The translations under genes were made by a program, and so were the position numbers. Below, one piece after another: positions 9,646-17,846 of a DNA stretch of 26,009 bases (its first letter is position 1; each line of letters starts with the position of its first letter). Location: assembly GCA_046349775.1 (NCBI GenBank), contig JAXMBS010000076.1:1-26009 (forward strand), written 5' to 3'. A model generated the notes under the pieces. That model had not been told where the DNA came from. It made no database searches and saw only the letters and a list, made by a program, of their open reading frames with translations. This DNA comes from JAEUIG01 sp046349775 (GTDB lineage: Bacteria; Planctomycetota; Planctomycetia; Planctomycetales; Planctomycetaceae).

Positions 9646-11547
9646 CTAGGCAACAGTTTCGAGCCGGTCAACGGCAACCGGAGTTGTCGGCTCAGTTCTC
9701 GATGGCTTCTGGGTGGCATCCCCGAAGAAGTAGGCCCGCATATAGAACATGAGGAAGATCCCGCAAGCGACCAGCAGACTGCCGAAGTACTTGAACGGAC
9801 GACCGGGATCGGCTGCGACCGACAGCGTCGAAGACGCGCGTCCATGCCCGGTGTCGTCGAAGTTCGCCTGGTAGAAGGTGTGTCCGGCATACGTCAGCGG
9901 CTGATTCATGGAAATGACCTGCTCACGGTCGATGCCGCGCTGCTCATCGACCAGCCTCACACGACTTGAGAATGCAGCATTGCCGACGTTTCCTGGATTC
10001 GTGTCGCGGACAAAATCGAGCAATTCGAGGGTGAAACCCAGCGGCTCGCGCGCCAGATCGTACTGTGCGGCGATCGCGCCCGCGGAGGACTGCAGAATCC
10101 GCTGCCCGTAAACGGGATCATTGCGGCGCATCCAGACCTGCTGTGCATGGCCGTCGACAGTGAGTTCGACCAGTGCTGCCGGTTCGACGGCTTTCTGTCC
10201 TGATTGTCCCATGGAATGTCGCACTGGTACGAAGGCAATTTGGCGCCGGGCGTGTGGGAAATAGTCTGCCAGTTCGAGCGTGAACCCCCCGCGCACGTGA
10301 AAGCGGCTCCCCACCAGCACCTCGCCCACGAAGGACGAACCGTCTCCATCGCTGGTGCGTGCATACAGCTTGTCGTCGCGCGTCTGCAACAGCGACACGA
10401 CTGCAGATGCCGGCACGGCAGGATGGAGATACCGCAACGTCACCGGACAGATGCGGCCGTTCACGCCGTCGAGGTTCAGCAGCGGATCGCGGGCGAACGC
10501 AATCTGCCGAATCGGCATCGATTCTCCGGGCGGATAGATCCTGAGTTCGAGCATCGGATTGCGAGGCTGATCGTCAACGGACGTAAACTCACCCAGCCGA
10601 TCGGGACGGGCATTGGGAAGACACGCAACGATTTCAACCTCCGCCTGCGAGTCGCCAATCGGCAGTCGCCGGCCGACGGCGCTTTCGACAGGCACATGCA
10701 GAACGTCATCACCGAAGTAGGCCAGCAGCATTCCCTGCCCGCCCAGGTTTTCGGTCGGTGGATGCTCGAAATCCCGCTGCATCGCATCATTAACGGCCCG
10801 CTCCAGGTGCATCCGCAGCGGTCCGACATCACCTGGTTCGCCGAATTGCTGATCGACGAGCCAGGCTTCGATGTCCGCATGACCGGTCGAGTTCGACAAC
10901 CTGAATCGAACTGCCGGGCCGCCGACTTGCGCTTCGTCGGCGACCCAATCCTGCTTGATTCGCGGATTGCGGATCAGTTCCAGGATTCGCACTCGCACGC
11001 CATCCACATCGCCGAGTGCCAGCGGCGATGTCGCGTTCCAATCCGACGGCGGAGGCGTGAACAAGAACTCGAACGGCCGTTCGTGTTGTTTTCCGACGTG
11101 AAACACTGTGAAGCGATTGCGGCGCTTCAGCACCATGTCTGTGGTGCTTTCGCCTTCAGAAAGCTTGATTTCGCCGTCCCGGCTTCCGCAGGCGGACACG
11201 GCAGCTCCCGCCAGAAGACAGAGCAGGCCGGCGTGGGTGACAACGAAGCCCGTCTGCTGTCTGCGCCACGGAAACCGCACCACAGCGGCACCGACGACGT
11301 TGATCGCCAGGAGCGCGAGCAAACCTGTGAACCAGGTTGACTCGTAGACGTACCATCGCGCGGCGTCCGGGCCGAGATAGGTTTCGACGATCGTGGCTGC
11401 GGCAAGCACTCCGGCGAGCAGCACCAGCAGAATCACCGCGAGCTGCAATGACGCGAAGAAACGCAAGCGGACAACGACGTCGGAACGCCGGTGTACCGTC
11501 GAGTGCTGAGCTGCACAGACAGAAGTCATTCTGACCGCCCCGCGCAT
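9646..11547 (-). CDS. resB: Cytochrome c biogenesis protein ResB (CcsB), System II
   Basis: This is the partner of CcsA in the System II synthase. Three N-terminal membrane helices (about residues 25-125) include the TGFVVTHAGLL helix with its conserved His. A large periplasmic domain follows. The end carries the family signature MNQPLTYAGHTFYQANFD, then DPGRPFKYFGS and a last membrane helix. The open frame reaches a TTG at 11607, but ATG codons at 11547 and 11529 are more likely. The one at 11529 has a GGGGCGG just upstream, so the true start could be either, giving 633 or 627 residues. It lies directly upstream of ccsA and downstream of the regulatory-domain protein, in the same run as the ccm genes. 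Confidence 0.92.
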   Translation of the reverse strand: MRGAVRMTSVCAAQHSTVHRRSDVVVRLRFFASLQLAVILLVLLAGVLAAATIVETYLGPDAARWYVYESTWFTGLLALLAINVVGAAVVRFPWRRQQTGFVVTHAGLLCLLAGAAVSACGSRDGEIKLSEGESTTDMVLKRRNRFTVFHVGKQHERPFEFLFTPPPSDWNATSPLALGDVDGVRVRILELIRNPRIKQDWVADEAQVGGPAVRFRLSNSTGHADIEAWLVDQQFGEPGDVGPLRMHLERAVNDAMQRDFEHPPTENLGGQGMLLAYFGDDVLHVPVESAVGRRLPIGDSQAEVEIVACLPNARPDRLGEFTSVDDQPRNPMLELRIYPPGESMPIRQIAFARDPLLNLDGVNGRICPVTLRYLHPAVPASAVVSLLQTRDDKLYARTSDGDGSSFVGEVLVGSRFHVRGGFTLELADYFPHARRQIAFVPVRHSMGQSGQKAVEPAALVELTVDGHAQQVWMRRNDPVYGQRILQSSAGAIAAQYDLAREPLGFTLELLDFVRDTNPGNVGNAAFSSRVRLVDEQRGIDREQVISMNQPLTYAGHTFYQANFDDTGHGRASSTLSVAADPGRPFKYFGSLLVACGIFLMFYMRAYFFGDATQKPSRTEPTTPVAVDRLETVA

Positions 11548-11672
11548 CAAGTTGACCGCCTTGGCAACGCTCGCTTCGGCTGGTCCGTTCGCAAGATAAT
11601 GGGACAAATTGCAGAGGACAATGAAACTCTTTTGGCGGCGGAGCGAGCTTGGCCGTGACGGCCCCCGTCAGG

Positions 11673-12758
11673 TCAGGCAGCACGGCGCCGACGGCGTGAC
11701 TGTCGGCGTTGCGGCATATTCTGCCGTGTCGCGCTCTCGGTCGACATGGGGACAAATCGTTGCCGCAAATTCCTCGGTGTCGCGCCCGGTGCCGGCGCAA
11801 TCTTCGCCCTGTCCAATCCTCGCCGCCGAGTGACGATCAGCGCCCCTGCAATCAGCAATCCGAGAAACAGAAGTGCCCCCCAGCGCCCGGCGGCGTCCAA
11901 CGTCAGGGGTAACGCCCCGATGCTCAGCTCGACGAGCCGACCGGCGGGGAGAGTTTCGCCGGTATATTCAAAAACCACTGCTCCGTCGTGCTGCGCCGGT
12001 TCTGACACCAGCGAACACGCAACTTCGTCAGCGGGTTTGTTCCAGATGCGGAGAGCCATCGTCTGCGTCGTCAGATCAAGACGACGCGCGAAGCTCGTGG
12101 AGCGGCCCGCGACCGGCAGGCGGTACCGGAACTTGATCGTGCGTTCGCCCGGCGGCCAGGGCAGACTCGACACGAGATCGTGGTTGTGCAGCACGAAATT
12201 CCGTCCCAGGAACTCCTCATCGAACGTGACTTTGTCGAATCCCCCGGGCAATTCGAGTCGCAGCGTCACGGCCGGATGGCCCTCCTGCGGTTCGCCGATG
12301 TACGAAGTGTTGCCCAAGTTTGCAATCACCAGTTTTTCAGCGACTTCGAGGTACCCGTCGCCGGGACGCACGTCAAACTCCGCCCGCCGGCAGACCAGCG
12401 GGTCGGGAGATCCCACCGCATCGTACGCGATAATCTGAACTCGACCGGCTGGTCGATCGGGAGTCAGTTGCAGTCGTGAACCCGGATAATGGATGTCCTG
12501 GTGGTTCACGCCGGGAAGGTAGATCAGACCGTCGGCAATCGGCAGGTCCGTGAATGAAAAGCGTCCTGCTGCATCAGTGCGAGTTTCGGCGACGGGCTCG
12601 AATCCCGCTTCGAGGCTGGCCCGCAGAACAATCGGCACATCGGCAAGCGGAATGTGCCCACGGGACCCGTTCACAGCCGTCCCGGAAATCGAACCGGTCG
12701 CTGCGGGCGTGTTGGCCTGGGCGACGCACAGCACGAGGCAGAACCAGGCTGTTGTCAC
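11673..12758 (-). CDS. Membrane-anchored carboxypeptidase-regulatory-like protein inside the cytochrome maturation run
   Basis: I place the start at the GTG at 12758, with GGAAG about 8 bases upstream. This gives a clean signal peptide (TTAWFCLVLCVAQA) and avoids overlap with ccmD. An upstream TTG at 12839 would overlap ccmD and give an Arg-rich leader. After the signal comes a transthyretin/CarboxypepD_reg-like domain (GSISGTAVNG, then TRTDAAGRFSFTDLP), then a beta-rich periplasmic region, then one membrane helix (WGALLFLGLLIAGALIV) and a basic Arg-rich cytoplasmic tail of about 55 residues. There is no CxxC motif, so it is not a CcmG or CcmH thioredoxin-type protein. Its place between ccmD and resB suggests a role in haem delivery or apocytochrome handling, but this is inference. 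The family function is unknown to me. Confidence 0.72.
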   Translation of the reverse strand: MTTAWFCLVLCVAQANTPAATGSISGTAVNGSRGHIPLADVPIVLRASLEAGFEPVAETRTDAAGRFSFTDLPIADGLIYLPGVNHQDIHYPGSRLQLTPDRPAGRVQIIAYDAVGSPDPLVCRRAEFDVRPGDGYLEVAEKLVIANLGNTSYIGEPQEGHPAVTLRLELPGGFDKVTFDEEFLGRNFVLHNHDLVSSLPWPPGERTIKFRYRLPVAGRSTSFARRLDLTTQTMALRIWNKPADEVACSLVSEPAQHDGAVVFEYTGETLPAGRLVELSIGALPLTLDAAGRWGALLFLGLLIAGALIVTRRRGLDRAKIAPAPGATPRNLRQRFVPMSTESATRQNMPQRRQSRRRRRAA

Positions 12759-12796
12759 GGCATGCTTCCATCGATTTCGGTGACGGAGACGAATTC

Positions 12797-12958
12797 TCAG
12801 GCCGCACGGTGCCCCGTTTGACGATTGGCAACGTCGCAAACGTCAGCTTCCAGTTCTTTAAGACGAACTGACAACCGGCTGTGCTGCAGTCCCATCCAGG
12901 CGACGAATGCGGTGACGGCAGCCCATGCCAGTCCGTAGGCGATTGCAAGCACGCTCAT
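12797..12958 (-). CDS. ccmD: CcmD-like small membrane protein (53 residues)
   Basis: An ATG at 12958 preceded by GAGGAA (6-7 bases away) opens a 53-residue frame starting MSVLAIAYGLAWAAV. It has one membrane helix (residues 2-22, ending in a Trp-Met pair) followed by a short charged helix (LSVRLKELEADV). This size, the single helix and the charged tail match CcmD, which in System I keeps the haem-CcmE complex moving away from the CcmABC transporter. It is directly downstream of ccmC, the usual CcmD position. CcmD sequences are poorly conserved, so the call rests on position, topology and size. Confidence 0.75.
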   Translation of the reverse strand: MSVLAIAYGLAWAAVTAFVAWMGLQHSRLSVRLKELEADVCDVANRQTGHRAA

Positions 12959-13010
12959 TGGATTCCTCGAGTTCAATGGAATGTTTGAGACGGCGGACGG
13001 CCGTCGGCCC

Positions 13011-13694
13011 TCAGCCGGGTGTGACGGCGAAGCCGGCGCCGTTTTCCACGGCCGCGATCCGTCCAGCGAGTTCCAATTGGCTCCGGCGACACGACAACAG
13101 CAGCACGAACAGCGCGGTGTAACTGCAGACGCTCACCAGTAACGTGATCCTCATGTTCGGGTCCATTTCGGGAGCAACCGGATGGATGCCGCGGAACCAG
13201 CGCGTGGCCATGACTACGAGCGGCACATCCGCCAGCGAAAAGATGGCGAGCACGGCGCACAATCTCGCGCGGCGACTCGGATCGTCGATCGCCGAACGGA
13301 CAAGCAGATAACCCCCGAACAGCATCCATAGCACCAGTGAGGCCGTCAGCCGGGGTTCCCATGTCCACCAGGTGTTCCACGCTTCATGCGCCCAGAGTGA
13401 CCCGGTGGCGAGCGTCAGGCTCGCGCACAGCCAGCCAAGTTCGGCAGACGCCTGCGACCAGCGATCCCACGTCGCATCGCGCCGCCACAGATACATCGCC
13501 GCCGTGCTGCCCATGGTCACGCATCCGGCGAGTCCGCACCACGCCACGGACACGTGCAGGTATACGATCCGCTGGACGTCCCCCATGCTGGTTTCGCGCG
13601 GAGCAAACAGAAAGATCATGGCGTGTGCCGCTGCCAGCAGCACCGCGACGATCACCGCGCTCGCCAGTCCGGCGGTCCGAGAGGACATGGACAT
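13011..13694 (-). CDS. ccmC: Haem exporter subunit CcmC (System I)
   Basis: CcmC presents haem to CcmE at the outer face of the membrane. The 227-residue protein has six predicted helices and the tryptophan motif at 106-117 (WNTWWTWEPRLT), flanked by the two expected His ligands, His47 in IVYLHVS and His171 in FRGIHPV. GDVQRIVYLH near residue 38 is also typical. GGAGAG at 13700-13705, 5 bases from the ATG at 13694, fixes the start. The gene is 13 bases after ccmB. It belongs to the same superfamily as CcsA and CcmF, but its length and the RGIHP block point to CcmC. Confidence 0.93.
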   Translation of the reverse strand: MSMSSRTAGLASAVIVAVLLAAAHAMIFLFAPRETSMGDVQRIVYLHVSVAWCGLAGCVTMGSTAAMYLWRRDATWDRWSQASAELGWLCASLTLATGSLWAHEAWNTWWTWEPRLTASLVLWMLFGGYLLVRSAIDDPSRRARLCAVLAIFSLADVPLVVMATRWFRGIHPVAPEMDPNMRITLLVSVCSYTALFVLLLSCRRSQLELAGRIAAVENGAGFAVTPG

Positions 13695-13707
13695 GCAAAC
13701 TCTCCGA

Positions 13708-14391
13708 TTATTCTTCGATCACGAATTCAAACAGCAGTGTGCCAAGACAGACGAAAGTCACGGCAAAGCATGCCAGCAGCTCGCCCCACCGCCGCCATTC
13801 TGCGGAATCCGTCAGCAGGATCAGCCGCGTCGCCTCCGCCGCGGCCAGCACGACGGGGGAGATGAGCGGCAAGAGCAACAACACCAGCATTCCGCTGCGC
13901 TGCTGCAGCCCACTCGTCAGTGCGCCGAGCACCGTGCCGACGGCAGCAAACCCGACATTTGCGAGCATCAACACAACGACGAACAGCACCGGGCGCGGAA
14001 ACAGCGGCTCTCCGGAAAACAGGACCAGTGCGATGGCGAGGACCGCATCGACAATGCAGAGCGACAGGAAATTGACTGTAATTTTGGCGAGGAAGATCAC
14101 TCCCGGTGGTACGGGGTACATCAGCAGTGCCGGCCAGCAACCATGCTCCTGCTCGCCGCTGAACGATCGGTCGAGCGCCAACGTACCGGCGAAGAAGGCG
14201 ATCAGCCAGAACAGACCGGCTATCACCTGCATGTGCCGATCGTGCGGTAGATCGATCTGCATCTCCAGCAGTGCAGCCAGAACGACCGCCAGCAGCAGCA
14301 TGCCGGGCCAGGCGCGCGGCGCGTGCCATTCCCGCTGCAGGTCCTTGTGCACCAGCCACCACCAGGCGCGCCCAGCATTCAGAAACTGCAT
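13708..14391 (-). CDS. ccmB: Haem exporter membrane subunit CcmB (System I)
   Basis: This is the membrane permease of the CcmAB ABC transporter, which supplies energy for releasing haem-loaded CcmE. The 227-residue protein has about six hydrophobic helices. Early it carries KDLQREWHAPRAW, then FAGTLALDRSFSGEQEHG, a conserved CcmB block. I prefer the ATG at 14391 to the in-frame ATG at 14400, because AGGAG abuts the 14400 codon but is about 9 bases from 14391. The chosen start also overlaps the ccmA stop as TGATG, a coupling arrangement. Confidence 0.92.
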   Translation of the reverse strand: MQFLNAGRAWWWLVHKDLQREWHAPRAWPGMLLLAVVLAALLEMQIDLPHDRHMQVIAGLFWLIAFFAGTLALDRSFSGEQEHGCWPALLMYPVPPGVIFLAKITVNFLSLCIVDAVLAIALVLFSGEPLFPRPVLFVVVLMLANVGFAAVGTVLGALTSGLQQRSGMLVLLLLPLISPVVLAAAEATRLILLTDSAEWRRWGELLACFAVTFVCLGTLLFEFVIEE

Positions 14392-15107
14392 CAGCCGCAT
14401 CTCCTGCGTGCGGGCGTGCCTGTCGACGTGACAACTGACAGTCGTCCGGCGTCGAGCATCAGATTGCGTGTGGCGACCCGGCCGGATTGTTCATGATCGT
14501 GCGTCGTCCAGACGATGGCGCGTCCGGACGACCGCTGTTCGGCAAACCATTCGACGAGCCACTCGCTCCCGCCGGCGTCGAGGCTGGTGAACGGTTCGTC
14601 GAGGAGCATGATTGGCGGCGCATGGACGAAGGCCCGGGCCAGTGCGACCCGTTGCCGGATGCCCCGCGAGAGACAGCCGGCGCGCATCTCCGCCTGCCGG
14701 AGGACACCGATACGCCGCAGAGCGTCTTCAGTCGCGCCAGCGGGATCGCTGAGTCCGCCCATGCGCGCTGCGAAGAGCACGTTTGCGCGGGCCGACAGTT
14801 CCGGATACAGCGCCAGCTCGTGCGCTGCAAAACCAATCCAACGGTGCAGCACCGCCTGCCGTCGAGGGAACCTGCCGAACCACGCCACCTCGCCCGAGGA
14901 CAACGGGAACCGTCCGGCAAGGCACTTGAGAAGCGTCGTCTTGCCGCAGCCGTTTGCGCCATGGATCGCGACACTGTCGCCGGCGGCGACCGTCAGGTCG
15001 AGCCGGTCAAGGACCGTACGACCGCCGAGCGCGCAGGTGAGCTGCGAAGCAGCCAGGGGCGCCTTCCCCAAATCAGGCGGCGCGGCGATATCGAACAGTC
15101 GCAGCAT
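14391..15107 (-). CDS. ccmA: Haem exporter ATPase CcmA (System I)
   Basis: This is the ABC ATPase that works with CcmB. The ATG at 15107 is chosen because GAGGAAG lies 8 bases upstream. The longer frame back to 15212 would add an unlikely Arg-rich leader. In the 238 residues, the Walker A motif is GANGCGKTT (50-58), the signature is LSRGIRQR (147-154), Walker B is IMLLDEPF (166-173) and the switch His is in TTHD (203). The signature has Arg where the common form has Ser-Gly-Gly/Gln, as is often seen in CcmA. The gene overlaps the end of ccmF by about 35 bases and ends overlapping the ccmB start. Confidence 0.92.
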   Translation of the reverse strand: MLRLFDIAAPPDLGKAPLAASQLTCALGGRTVLDRLDLTVAAGDSVAIHGANGCGKTTLLKCLAGRFPLSSGEVAWFGRFPRRQAVLHRWIGFAAHELALYPELSARANVLFAARMGGLSDPAGATEDALRRIGVLRQAEMRAGCLSRGIRQRVALARAFVHAPPIMLLDEPFTSLDAGGSEWLVEWFAEQRSSGRAIVWTTHDHEQSGRVATRNLMLDAGRLSVVTSTGTPARRRCG

Positions 15108-17067
15108 CCGGAGTCTTCCTCGATTGCATGGATCGGACCAGGCCCTGTGCGCGACGGCGACGCGGAGGCCACGCGGCGACCACTGCTCCGATCGCGGCCA
15201 GGCCGCCGCCAAACCAGATCCAGCGCATCATCGGCTTGTCGATGAGTGTCACCAGCACACGCCCGTCACCCAGACCAGCGTGCAAAATCGTGTAGAAGTC
15301 GCCGCGCCACGTGGAATCGATGGCCACCTCCGTCGTCCACTGCTCCTGCAGAGCATGAAAGTGCCGGGCCGGCTTGAGCGTAACGGCAGCTGCGCCGGCG
15401 CGCGACACCCGCAGCTCGACTTCGGCCACCAGGCGTTCCGCCTCCTCCCGCTGGATGAGCCGGACATACTCAATCCGGTTTCCGGCCCAATCGATGGCGG
15501 TCCCTTCGTCCAATTCGACGTCGTGCTGTTGGGTCCCGAGCGCCGACCCGGTAATGCCGACAGCCAAGCAGACAAACGCCAGGTGCACGATGTATCCGGC
15601 GTATTCGCGGCGGTGCTTGCGAAGAAGCAGGTGGAACGCCGCGAATCCGGTCCTGGCGACAACCGGCGGATATCGATCGTCAGTCTCGCGAAAGAGGTGG
15701 CGATGCTGAGCGTCGACAACGATGTCACGGCCAGAGCCACCGGACTGCGGATGCCGAATCCGGCAGCGACGAATGCTGCGGCAAGTGCCGTCGCGCGCAA
15801 ATTACCAACCAGAGGCGAGATTGAGCATCAGGGGCGGCGCCCCACCGCAGTAACGGGACAACGGCGGTCGCGGCGAGCAGCAGGCAGCCGATCGGCTGCA
15901 ACGCGTTGTTGTAAAATCCGGGCCGACCTGCACCATGCGGCCGATCAGCAACTGCGACACGGGAATCCAAAGCGTGCCGGCGATGACGATCGCCGTCAGC
16001 ATCAGCAACAGGAATAACGACGCATGCACGAAGGCCTCTCGCGATGCGAGACTTGTCACCGGTCGCTCCGCGACGAGTTGACGACGGCGGCGGACAACGA
16101 GCGCCCGTGCCCCCGCCAGCAGCACGGTCATCTGTCCCAGAAACATCCAGCCGATTGGTGACTCGCTGAAGGCGTGCACACTGCTGAAGATGCCGCTGCG
16201 CGTCAGAAACGTTGCGAAGTTGCACAGTCCGAAGGTGAGAATCGCTAATGCCAGCGACGATTTCTTGAGGACGCCACGATGGCGCCAGGCCATCAGCGAG
16301 TGCACCAGTGCCGTGCCCGTCAACCACGGTATCAAAGAACCATTCTCGACCGGGTCCCAACCCCAGTACCCGCCCCAGCCGAGTTCCTGATATGCCCAAT
16401 CGGCGCCCAGCAGCAATCCCGTTCCCAGGACGAGCCAGGCACACAGTGCCCAGGGCCGCGCAATCAACGTCCAGGCGAGTTCGAGTTCGCCTGTGGTCAA
16501 AGCGGATGCCGCAACCGCCGCCGGCACTGACCAAAGTGCGTAGGACAGAATGACGATTGGAGGATGGATCAGCATCGAAGGATGCTGCAGCAGGGGACTG
16601 AGCCCCAGCCCATCCGCTCGTGAAGACAGGCTGACTTTCATCGGATCGGCGGCGAACACCATGATCGCAATGAGTAAACACAGTTGGGCGGCGAGCAAGC
16701 CGAATGCCGGCAGTCGATATCTGCTGCCGGCACCGGTGGCCGCGAGAAATACCAGAGCCGCAGATCCGGTCAGCCAGGCCCAAAGCAGCAGCGAGCCGGC
16801 TTGCCCAACCCACAACGCAGCAAGTGCAAACTGCCAGGGGAGAGTGCGGCTGGTGTACTGCGCGACATAATCGAACTGGAAATCACGAGCGATCAACGCA
16901 GCCGAGAGCACGACCAGTGTGCCGGTCAAAGCACACCAGGCGGCAATGATGCTCCACACTCCGCTACGAGTCAGGGACGCCGCACGGCCGGTCAACAGAC
17001 ACGCGCAGGCACCGTAGCCGGAGCCCACGAACGCCAGTAGCAGGCAGATTTCGCCGAAAGTCCTCAT
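15073..17067 (-). CDS. ccmF: Cytochrome c synthase CcmF (System I), split by three frameshifts
   Basis: CcmF joins haem to apocytochrome in System I. GGAAG sits 7 bases before the ATG at 17067. The first frame carries helices with LLQHPSMLIHPP and the tryptophan motif GWGGYWGWDPVENG, then LTRSGIFSSVHAF, all CcmF hallmarks. The reading then changes frame near 15919, near 15805 and near 15642. Each is mended by one extra G on the coding strand. The repaired reading restores QVGPGFYNN, GNLRATALAAAF and RREYAGYIVH, which are the expected C-terminal blocks. The mended protein is about 665 residues, normal for the family. The final part is a periplasmic domain and a last helix. The precise match to family blocks argues for sequence errors rather than a dead gene or a natural CcmF split. 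Confidence 0.9.
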
Positions 17068-17104
17068 CGGATCGCTTCCGTCGGCCGGAGGAGGCCACCG
17101 GCTT

Positions 17105-17542
17105 TCATGTGCGACGGGCAGTCTTCGGTAACGACGCCGTCGTCCCGGTCGGATTCCCGTCTGACTGATACTTACTGGCGCAGCGCGTGATGATCTTGTC
17201 CCCGTTCAGAGACACTTCATCCCGGAGGACCCCCTCGACAACGACGTCCATATCCGCCGCGAGGTTGTCGGGGAGCAGTCCGCGCGAAGCGACATTCAAT
17301 CGAGCGTGGTCCCCCAGGAGCACAAAGCTGCAAGAACGCCGATCGGGACTGACATCAAGTGTTGCCGGCGCAATCCGTCCGCTGACGCGTATCCGTTGGC
17401 CCACAAACGTCTTGTGGTCCCGCACGCATTCGTCAACGAGGACGTAATACTGCCAACTGGACGACGCTCCCAGCCACGCCAGATACGCGGTCGCACCGGC
17501 GATAATCGCCGCACCGACCAGCAGTTTCACCGGAGGGGACAT
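17105..17542 (-). CDS. ccmE: Haem chaperone CcmE, CxxxY variant
   Basis: CcmE binds haem covalently in the periplasm and hands it to CcmF. The 145-residue protein has a signal-anchor helix (residues 6-26) and an OB-type beta barrel (VGQRIRVSGRI, then VVVEGVL). The haem site in the common form is a His in an HxxxY motif. Here it is Cys121 in CASKY (121-125), the CxxxY form known from some archaea and sulfate reducers whose System I lacks CcmH. No ccmH or ccmG is present in the window, which agrees with that variant. GAGGAGG about 6 bases upstream fixes the ATG at 17542. It is the first gene of the minus-strand maturation run. Confidence 0.88.
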   Translation of the reverse strand: MSPPVKLLVGAAIIAGATAYLAWLGASSSWQYYVLVDECVRDHKTFVGQRIRVSGRIAPATLDVSPDRRSCSFVLLGDHARLNVASRGLLPDNLAADMDVVVEGVLRDEVSLNGDKIITRCASKYQSDGNPTGTTASLPKTARRT

Positions 17543-17637
17543 CCGTGCCTCCTCGATTGGGAACGATTCGCCACTGAGACGCGAGCAGCGACCCCGACCT
17601 GGTCACTCGGCTCTTTCCGGACCACCGCGGGGGCGGG

Positions 17638-17666
17638 ACTCTACCAAGAGGATGCAGAACTGTCAA
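17638..17666 (-). promoter_or_regulatory. Sigma-70-like promoter for the cytochrome maturation run
   Basis: On the minus strand, a perfect TTGACA (17661-17666) is followed after exactly 17 bases by TAGAGT (17638-17643), which matches the -10 consensus at four of six positions. It lies about 96 bases before the ccmE start and nothing else on that strand lies between. Confidence 0.55.
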
Positions 17667-17846
17667 AACGCGCTTCGCCAAGTTGCGCGCCGAAATGGAC
17701 CATTTGCGGACCGTGAATCCGTGTCGTAACTCCAGTTCTCATACGGCTTAGTGTGCACATCCGCACAATCAGCAAAAACCTGACAATTTGCATAACTTCG
17801 ATAATCGGTCTAACCGTCACAGCCGATAACTCGTCGAGGACCGGTT
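17667..17846. other. Divergent intergenic region before the 14-heme cytochrome
   Basis: This AT-richer stretch separates the maturation run (-) from the cytochrome/porin pair (+). A GATAAT at 17800-17805 could be a -10 box for the plus strand, but I find no -35 box at proper spacing. Two CGATAA words occur near 17799 and 17823. No gene is seen. Confidence 0.35.

Noticed and set aside
10204..11340. A 378-residue plus-strand frame over resB
   Set aside because: It is the shadow of the well-supported resB.
14515..16017. A 500-residue plus-strand frame over ccmA and ccmF
   Set aside because: Both strands cannot be coding here, and the minus strand has Walker motifs and CcmF blocks.
15073..17067. 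A natural split of CcmF into separate genes, as in some organelles and bacteria
   Set aside because: The pieces join in mid-motif, lack their own starts, and need only single-base repairs.
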